From: Deltaproteobacteria bacterium
GTDB taxonomy: Bacteria > UBA10199 > DSSB01
Assembly: GCA_021414045.1 (NCBI GenBank)
Contig: JAIOPF010000209.1
Location: forward strand, 1 to 10,222
Direction: 5' to 3'
DNA length: 10,222 nucleotides
Shown here: one piece after another, positions 6,288-10,222 of the stretch
How positions within the stretch are numbered: position 1 is the first letter of the stretch
Layout of the letters: each line of letters begins with the position of its first letter
Notes under the pieces: model-generated
What the model was told of the DNA's origin: nothing
The model's database searches: none
The model's input: the letters and a program-made list of their open reading frames with translations, nothing else
Made by a program: the position numbers and the translations under genes

Positions 6288-7764
6288 AGAGATCGGGATT
6301 GGCGGCGATGTAATCCAGGGCGAATCCAAGTTCTTCCGAGCTTTCGCTGTAAATTTTGAATAAAGGGTCTCCCAAGCGGATAGAGTCGCCGATCTTGGAT
6401 TCCAGGTAAATTCCGGCTCCGGGATCCTGGGGCGCTCCGGCGAGTTTGGCCGCCATGGATATTTTTTGGTTGTGGATCGCCTTCACGGTTCCCGCTCTCG
6501 GGGCTGGCACGACATGGCTGAGTCGGGCGACGTGGGGAGTCCTGAAATTTCCCTGTTGCTTGGAGAAATTTTGGAATTTCTCCCAGGCCTTCCCGGATTC
6601 CAAGATTCGCCGGGCTTGAACCGCCCCTTGTCCCTTGGGTAATTTTCCACTGAATTCCAACAGCTCTCCCGCTAAAAAAATCGATTTTTCCTTCAAATCC
6701 TCGGGAAGCCCGGGTTGGTTTTGCAGTACCTGAAGGACGTCCAGGGCCTCCAGGGCCGGGCCTATGCCCCGTCCCACCGGTTGGGTTCCGTCGGTGAAGA
6801 CGATGCGTGTTTTAAGGCCGATACGTCCGCCGATTTTTTCGAACAGGAGCTTGAGGGCTTCTCCGTCGGTCAGCGAAGTGACCTTGGCCGTGGGACCAAT
6901 GGGGATATCCAACAAGAGGTGATCGGATCCGGCCGCCCGTTTTTTAGAAATAATGGAAGCGATCATCTGGCCCTCGGAATCGAGGCTCAAGGGACGCTCG
7001 ACGCTGATCAAGATGTCGTCGGCGGGCGCCAAGGCCAAAGCGCCTCCCCAGGCGATACAGGCGTTCTCGGCGGTGACGATTCTTCGCATTTCCGCGAGGC
7101 TGAGTCGGACGTTGGCGATAGTCTCCATGGTATCCGCGGTCCCGGAGGGGGAAGTGATGGCCCGCGAGGAGGTTTTAGGGATGGGCAGTCCGAAGGCCGC
7201 GACGATGGGGACGATGATCATGGTGGTTCGATTGCCAGGAATTCCCCCGATGCAGTGTTTGTCGAGGACCAGGGGTAGGCCCCAATCGATGAGTTCCCCG
7301 GTTTCGATCATGGCCTCGGTGAGATAGGTGATCTCTTCCTCGGAGAGCCTTTGTTGGGAACAGGCGATCAAAAAAGCCGTCAATTCGATGTTGGAGTAAC
7401 GGTAAGCGACGATATCCCGGAGTACGGCAAGAAACTGCGCCTTATCGAGGGCTCCTCCGTCCAGTTTTTGGCGAACGAATTCGAAGGAGATCAAAGGATT
7501 GGGATGCGAGAGAGTGACGTGGCTCCCTTCCGTCAGCCCGAGACGCTCCATGGCGATGTGACTGAGACCTATTTCTCCGGGGGAGACGAGCCCGTTTTCG
7601 GTCATGTTCAGCGTCGCCAAGATGGAATGGCCGCCGCCGTGGATCTGGATCTTGGAAAGCGCGCCGAAGCCCTGGCTCTTGCAGATTTCGCAGCCCATTG
7701 GCAGGTAGGCGACGTTTTCGTGGTAGGTGTCGATGCCGACTTTTCGCAGGACTAGGTGGGACAC
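6271..7764 (-). CDS. deoA: Archaeal-type thymidine/AMP phosphorylase
   Basis: A 497-residue protein of the nucleoside phosphorylase II family. It carries the extra N-terminal domain (about 1-85) that marks the archaeal AMP phosphorylase/TIGR02645 group and is absent from the shorter (about 440-residue) bacterial DeoA. Active-site motifs are KHCIGGIPGNRT (169-180) and SSRAITSPSGTADTMETI (199-216), the phosphate- and pyrimidine/NMP-binding loops. A C-terminal barrel-sandwich-like part carries APRAGTVKAIHNQKI. Archaeal members phosphorolyse NMPs to ribose-1,5-bisphosphate and a base; classical members split thymidine. Which holds here is not proven. The start is GTG 7764, with a strong GAGGAAAGA ribosome site. 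It lies 24 bases after the usp stop and overlaps the transporter start by 17 bases. A PRPP synthetase gene lies divergently beyond usp. Confidence 0.92.
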   Translation of the reverse strand: MSHLVLRKVGIDTYHENVAYLPMGCEICKSQGFGALSKIQIHGGGHSILATLNMTENGLVSPGEIGLSHIAMERLGLTEGSHVTLSHPNPLISFEFVRQKLDGGALDKAQFLAVLRDIVAYRYSNIELTAFLIACSQQRLSEEEITYLTEAMIETGELIDWGLPLVLDKHCIGGIPGNRTTMIIVPIVAAFGLPIPKTSSRAITSPSGTADTMETIANVRLSLAEMRRIVTAENACIAWGGALALAPADDILISVERPLSLDSEGQMIASIISKKRAAGSDHLLLDIPIGPTAKVTSLTDGEALKLLFEKIGGRIGLKTRIVFTDGTQPVGRGIGPALEALDVLQVLQNQPGLPEDLKEKSIFLAGELLEFSGKLPKGQGAVQARRILESGKAWEKFQNFSKQQGNFRTPHVARLSHVVPAPRAGTVKAIHNQKISMAAKLAGAPQDPGAGIYLESKIGDSIRLGDPLFKIYSESSEELGFALDYIAANPDLYDIQP

Positions 7765-7767
7765 GGG

Positions 7768-7776
7768 TCTTTCCTC
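7768..7776 (-). promoter_or_regulatory. Strong ribosome binding site deciding the deoA GTG start
   Basis: On the minus strand GAGGAAAGA lies about 4-8 bases before GTG 7764. It supports that start over any internal ATG, and lies within the 24-base gap after usp. Confidence 0.7.
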
Positions 7777-7788
7777 GGAAAAATCGTA

Positions 7789-8712
7789 TCACGGGGAACG
7801 CAGGACCCAAATCGGAATCGGAGACTCGCGCAAAAGTTCCCGTGAGGTGCTGCCCAGGAGGGTCGTCTCCAGTCGCCCCGTTTGGGCGGCCAAGCCGATC
7901 GCGTCGATGGCCAGCTTTTTGTAGCTCGAGACCAGGGTAGTGGCGACGTTTTCTTCGCTGGTTTCAAGGCGAAACTCGCAGCTGATTCCATGCTTCTTGG
8001 CCACCTTGCGGAAGGCTTCGGCCTTCCGCGTATTTTCTTTCTCGACATACCCGAGGTATTCCTTTTCGCTTTGGGATCTCGCTCCGAGCAGGAATTCCGT
8101 CGCCGGATAGGCCCATGGGAAAGGCTTGGGAACCAAGTGGTACAATAAGACCTTTGCTTTCAAAGGCTTGAGGAAAGCACTGAAGCGATCGAAGGCCTTT
8201 TTCGAGGCTTCGCTCAGGTCGCTGGAAAAAAGCGCCTTTTTCAAGGGCCTTGGTTTCTTCATGAGAGGATTGACCAAAAGGACTGGTGTCTTGGCGTGGA
8301 AGAGAAGGGTCTCGGCGAAGCTACCCAGCAGGAAGCGTCCCAGGCCTTTTTTCGCGTGAGTTCCGACGACGATCGCAAAGGCATTGGATTTAGCCGCGTA
8401 CTTCGCGAGGGCTTTGGCGCTGGCGGAAAGCCGAAGGTTGTTTTCCACCAAAATTTTGGGTTTCATTAAACCTGGGAATTTGATTTTTTTGAGGACTTTT
8501 TCGCATTCCAGGTTGGCGACCGCTTGAAATCGGTCTTTGGCGGGGATGCTGAACTCGAGGACGACGTTCACCTCCGCGGGGCTGACGACGTAAACGGGTT
8601 CCACCGCCATTTTGAGTTGTTTCGAAAGGGACCGCAGCAGGGCGACGGTATTTTTCAATACCAGGGGGTCGTTTTGAAAGGGATTGAAAGACCAAAGGAT
8701 ATTTTTTTTCAT
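7789..8712 (-). CDS. Tandem-domain universal stress protein (UspA family)
   Basis: A 307-residue cytoplasmic protein made of two Usp domains (about 1-152 and 155-307). Domain 1 ends in VVGTHAKKGLGRFLLGS...TPVLLV; domain 2 in IGLAAQTGRLETTLLGS...IPIWVL. These are versions of the ATP-loop G-x2-G-x9-G-S/T. In both, the second Gly is replaced by Ala, and domain 2 has one extra residue. Domain 1 also lacks the usual early Asp (ILWSFNPF), while domain 2 has SSDLSE. Nucleotide binding may therefore be altered, mostly in domain 1. The ATG at 8712 has a GAGGG site about 9 bases upstream. It is the first gene of the minus-strand unit, so its promoter should lie in 8713-8871. Usp proteins commonly respond to starvation, low oxygen or other stress. 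Confidence 0.9.
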   Translation of the reverse strand: MKKNILWSFNPFQNDPLVLKNTVALLRSLSKQLKMAVEPVYVVSPAEVNVVLEFSIPAKDRFQAVANLECEKVLKKIKFPGLMKPKILVENNLRLSASAKALAKYAAKSNAFAIVVGTHAKKGLGRFLLGSFAETLLFHAKTPVLLVNPLMKKPRPLKKALFSSDLSEASKKAFDRFSAFLKPLKAKVLLYHLVPKPFPWAYPATEFLLGARSQSEKEYLGYVEKENTRKAEAFRKVAKKHGISCEFRLETSEENVATTLVSSYKKLAIDAIGLAAQTGRLETTLLGSTSRELLRESPIPIWVLRSP

Positions 8713-8760
8713 GGATTTTTCCCTCGCAGGGCGAATTTAGCACAGTTGTGGTTTATAGTG

Positions 8761-8781
8761 ACCGAATATTCTTTGTTCGGT
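8761..8781. repeat. Inverted repeat ACCGAA-N9-TTCGGT
   Basis: Perfect 6-base arms (8761-8766 and 8776-8781) flank a 9-base AT-rich centre. It could be an operator for a dimeric repressor or activator, or a transcript hairpin. No known site is matched. Confidence 0.4.
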
Positions 8782-8809
8782 AAGGAGATAGAATTAAGCC
8801 CCGAGGAAA

Positions 8810-8825
8810 CATGACTTTAGTCATG
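8810..8825. promoter_or_regulatory. Candidate operator, 16-base dyad CATGACT-TT-AGTCATG
   Basis: Arms of 7 bases are perfectly inverted around TT. Read as ATGAC-N4-GTCAT, the half-site length and 4-base spacer resemble sites of the FNR/CRP superfamily (such as TTGAT-N4-ATCAA or TTGAC-N4-GTCAA), with one base off in each half. It lies 47 bases before the prs start. The link to a redox regulator is inference. Confidence 0.4.
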
Positions 8826-8885
8826 GCCCCTCTCAAATATTTGCCTTATTTCGCCTTGGAGCGGGTTTCATTTGAGTCATTCTAG
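8811..8885 (+). CDS. Possible 24-codon leader ORF before prs
   Basis: ATG 8811 follows GAGGA (8803-8807) closely. It opens a 24-codon frame (MTLVMAPLKYLPYFALERVS and four more residues) ending at TAG 8883-8885. It overlaps the prs TTG start (8872) by 14 bases in another frame. The ribosome-site spacing is short, and the ATG sits in the 16-base dyad. It may be a chance ORF, or a coupled leader that helps ribosomes reach the weak TTG start. There is no recognised product. Confidence 0.25.
   Translation: MTLVMAPLKYLPYFALERVSFESF
8834..8843. repeat. 10-base perfect palindrome CAAATATTTG
   Basis: A fully self-complementary AT-rich decamer, about 28 bases before the prs start and 8 bases after the 16-base dyad. 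It is short enough to be chance. Confidence 0.3.
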
Positions 8886-9768
8886 ATTTCCCATCCTATT
8901 TGTCTGGCCGGGTCAAGAGGCTCTTGGCCGCCGCTTATGCTCCCGTTTATGTTGGGAGGAGGGCGCCTTCGAACTGCGGCGCTTTCCCGACGGTGAAAGT
9001 TATGTCCGGGTGCTGAGCCGGGTTTCGGATCGCGAGGTTTTCATCCACTCGTCCCTGGATCAACCGGATGCGAAGCTCGCTCCTCTCCTGTGGATTGCGG
9101 AGACGGCGAGGGACATGGGGGCCGCCAAAGTCACCTTGATCGCTCCTTATCTAGCTTACCTTCGTCAGGATAAGAGTTTCTTCGACGGCGAAGCGGTGAG
9201 CTCGAAATATTTCGCGAAAGTCCTTTCGTCGAGTTTCGACGCATTGGTCACTGTGGACCCTCATTTGCACCGCTACGTTTCTCTGGATGAGATTTACAAG
9301 ATTCCATCCCAGGTGCTTTCCGCGAGCCAAGAAATCGCCCATTGGGTTCGGAGGGAAGTTGAAAAGCCCGTTTTCATCGGCCCCGATTCGGAGAGCGGGC
9401 AATGGGTCGCGCAGGTCGCCTCGCTTTCGGGGGCGCCCTATTTCGTGGCCGAAAAAATTCGTAAGGGGGACCGTTTGGTCGAGATTCGCCTGCCCGATTT
9501 TGTCGGGGCCACCGAAGGTGTTCCCGTGCTGGTCGACGACATCATCTCCACGGGCCGAACGATGATCGAATCCGTGGCTTTGTTGCGGCAAAAGGGATGG
9601 GCGGCTCCGGTCTGCATCGGGGTCCACGCGGTTTTCGCGGGAGATGCCTACAATGAATTGAAGGGCTCCGGAGCCGGCCGCGTCGTGACTTGCAATAGCT
9701 TGCCGCATCCGAGCAATGAAATCGACCTGAGCGAAGTATTGGCTCGAGCCTTGGAAGGAAAAAGATGA
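8872..9768 (+). CDS. prs: Ribose-phosphate pyrophosphokinase (PRPP synthetase), archaeal-like
   Basis: A 298-residue cytoplasmic enzyme making PRPP from ribose-5-phosphate and ATP. Visible are RFPDGE (37-42), APYLAYLRQDKSFFDGEAVS (91-110, ATP site), DPHLHR (129-134, metal site), the flexible-loop Lys195/Arg197, and the PRPP loop VDDIISTGRTM (221-231). The YLAYxRQD and DDIISTGxTM versions resemble archaeal (class III) enzymes, rather than the VDDMIDTAGT of typical bacterial Prs, and the length is nearer the shorter archaeal form. The loop has Arg where archaeal enzymes have a second Gly. The start is TTG 8872, the first possible start in frame after a stop at 8818, with GGAG at 8858-8861. Its stop overlaps pdxH (ATGA). 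It may be a second, specialised Prs alongside a housekeeping copy elsewhere. Confidence 0.88.
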   Translation: MSHSRFPILFVWPGQEALGRRLCSRLCWEEGAFELRRFPDGESYVRVLSRVSDREVFIHSSLDQPDAKLAPLLWIAETARDMGAAKVTLIAPYLAYLRQDKSFFDGEAVSSKYFAKVLSSSFDALVTVDPHLHRYVSLDEIYKIPSQVLSASQEIAHWVRREVEKPVFIGPDSESGQWVAQVASLSGAPYFVAEKIRKGDRLVEIRLPDFVGATEGVPVLVDDIISTGRTMIESVALLRQKGWAAPVCIGVHAVFAGDAYNELKGSGAGRVVTCNSLPHPSNEIDLSEVLARALEGKR

Positions 9769-10222
9769 AAACCCTGCTGGAACGCGATCTCAACCCCGAT
9801 CCTATTCAACAATTTTCCAACTGGTACGCGGCGGCGCGGCGTCACCGGGGCATTTTGCAAGCCGAGGCCATGTGCCTTTCCACCTTGAGCCCCGATGGGT
9901 TTCCGGCGGGAAGGATGGTGTTGCTGAAGGAATTCGATCCCAATGGTTTCGTTTTCTACACGAATTTCAAGTCGGCGAAGGGACAGGCCCTCTTGCTTTA
10001 TTCCAAGGCGGCTTTGACTTTTTTTTGGGAAACCATGGAACGCCAGGTCCGCATCGTTGGAGAGGTCGAGGTCGTTTCCGAAGAGGAAGCGGACGCTTAT
10101 TTCGCTTCCCGTCCCCGTTTAAGTCAAATCGGCGCTTGGGCTTCCCATCAAAGCGACACATTGAAAAATCGCGCGGAACTCGATCGGCGCTTCGATTCGT
10201 ATCGGAAAAAATTCGCGGGAAA
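9765..10222 (+). CDS. pdxH: Pyridoxine/pyridoxamine 5'-phosphate oxidase, N-terminal part (cut by window end)
   Basis: The first 152 residues of an FMN-dependent oxidase that makes pyridoxal 5'-phosphate from PNP or PMP; the full protein is usually about 200-220 residues. FMN- and substrate-site motifs are RMVLLKEFD (50-58), FYTNFKSAKG (64-73), ERQVRIVGEVE (92-102) and SRPRLSQIGAWAS (115-127), matching remembered E. coli PdxH throughout. The C-terminal block with the final Arg-x-His substrate contacts is beyond the edge. ATG 9765 has a strong AAGGA upstream and overlaps the prs stop by 4 bases, so the two are co-translated. A T8 run around 10019-10026 is in frame and does not break the gene. 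Its product is the cofactor of enzymes such as BioA, but that link is general and not specific to this locus. Confidence 0.93.
   Translation, partial: MKTLLERDLNPDPIQQFSNWYAAARRHRGILQAEAMCLSTLSPDGFPAGRMVLLKEFDPNGFVFYTNFKSAKGQALLLYSKAALTFFWETMERQVRIVGEVEVVSEEEADAYFASRPRLSQIGAWASHQSDTLKNRAELDRRFDSYRKKFAG

Larger units (their letters stand above)
8713..8871. promoter_or_regulatory. Divergent intergenic control region (usp / prs)
   Basis: This 159-base region must hold promoters for both the usp unit (leftward) and the prs-pdxH unit (rightward). It is AT-richer than the genes and contains three inverted repeats (8761-8781, 8810-8825, 8834-8843). On the minus strand, an extended -10-like TGCTAAATT lies near 8733-8741, and on the plus strand TAGAAT is at 8789-8794. 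Neither has a good -35 at 17 bases, so the promoters are only suggestions. Confidence 0.5.

Noticed and set aside
6715..7278. 187-residue plus-strand frame opposite deoA
   Set aside because: Gly/Asp-rich shadow of a conserved phosphorylase coding region.
10015..10030. T8 run in pdxH as a possible frameshift or slippage site
   Set aside because: The reading frame and PdxH motifs continue intact on both sides, so no frameshift is needed.

Overview
The window is about 10.2 kb of compact, GC-rich bacterial DNA. The chromosome-like content includes glycosylation, pterin, biotin, B6 and nucleotide enzymes, with many 4-bp stop/start overlaps and no mobile elements, phage genes, tRNA, rRNA or CRISPR. 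Shine-Dalgarno sites, lipoprotein and Sec signal peptides and a c-type cytochrome point to a Gram-negative bacterium with a respiratory chain. The gene mix recalls deep, mostly uncultured delta-proteobacteria-like lineages, but that placement is inference. Several genes start with TTG or GTG.

Left part (1-3592, + strand): a tight run of genes. It holds the 3' end of a family 2 glycosyltransferase, a short-chain dehydrogenase/reductase, a 6-pyruvoyl-tetrahydropterin synthase of the animal (Cys-x5-His-Gly-His) type, BioA, a thioredoxin-like [2Fe-2S] ferredoxin and, after a 58-bp gap, a DUF2203 protein. The first five overlap or nearly touch and are probably co-transcribed. Glycosyltransferase + SDR + eukaryotic-type PTPS is the combination expected for a (glycosylated) tetrahydrobiopterin-like cofactor, which is the most interesting hypothesis here.

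Middle and right part (3553-8712, - strand): reading in transcription order from 8712 leftward there is a tandem-domain universal stress protein, an archaeal-type thymidine/AMP phosphorylase, a major facilitator transporter, a cytochrome c'-like monohaem cytochrome, and an unrecognised lipoprotein. The 3' end of the lipoprotein gene overlaps convergently with the DUF2203 gene. Usp, phosphorylase and transporter are clearly one unit; the last two genes follow after gaps of 65 and about 108 bp.

Right end (8713-10222): a 159-bp divergent intergenic region with three inverted repeats and a possible leader ORF separates the minus unit from a plus-strand pair. That pair is a ribose-phosphate pyrophosphokinase with archaeal-looking motifs, overlapping by 4 bp with pdxH (cut off by the window end). 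The phosphorylase and the PRPP synthetase face each other across this region. Together they could link nucleotide phosphorolysis to PRPP formation under a shared stress or low-oxygen signal (inference).
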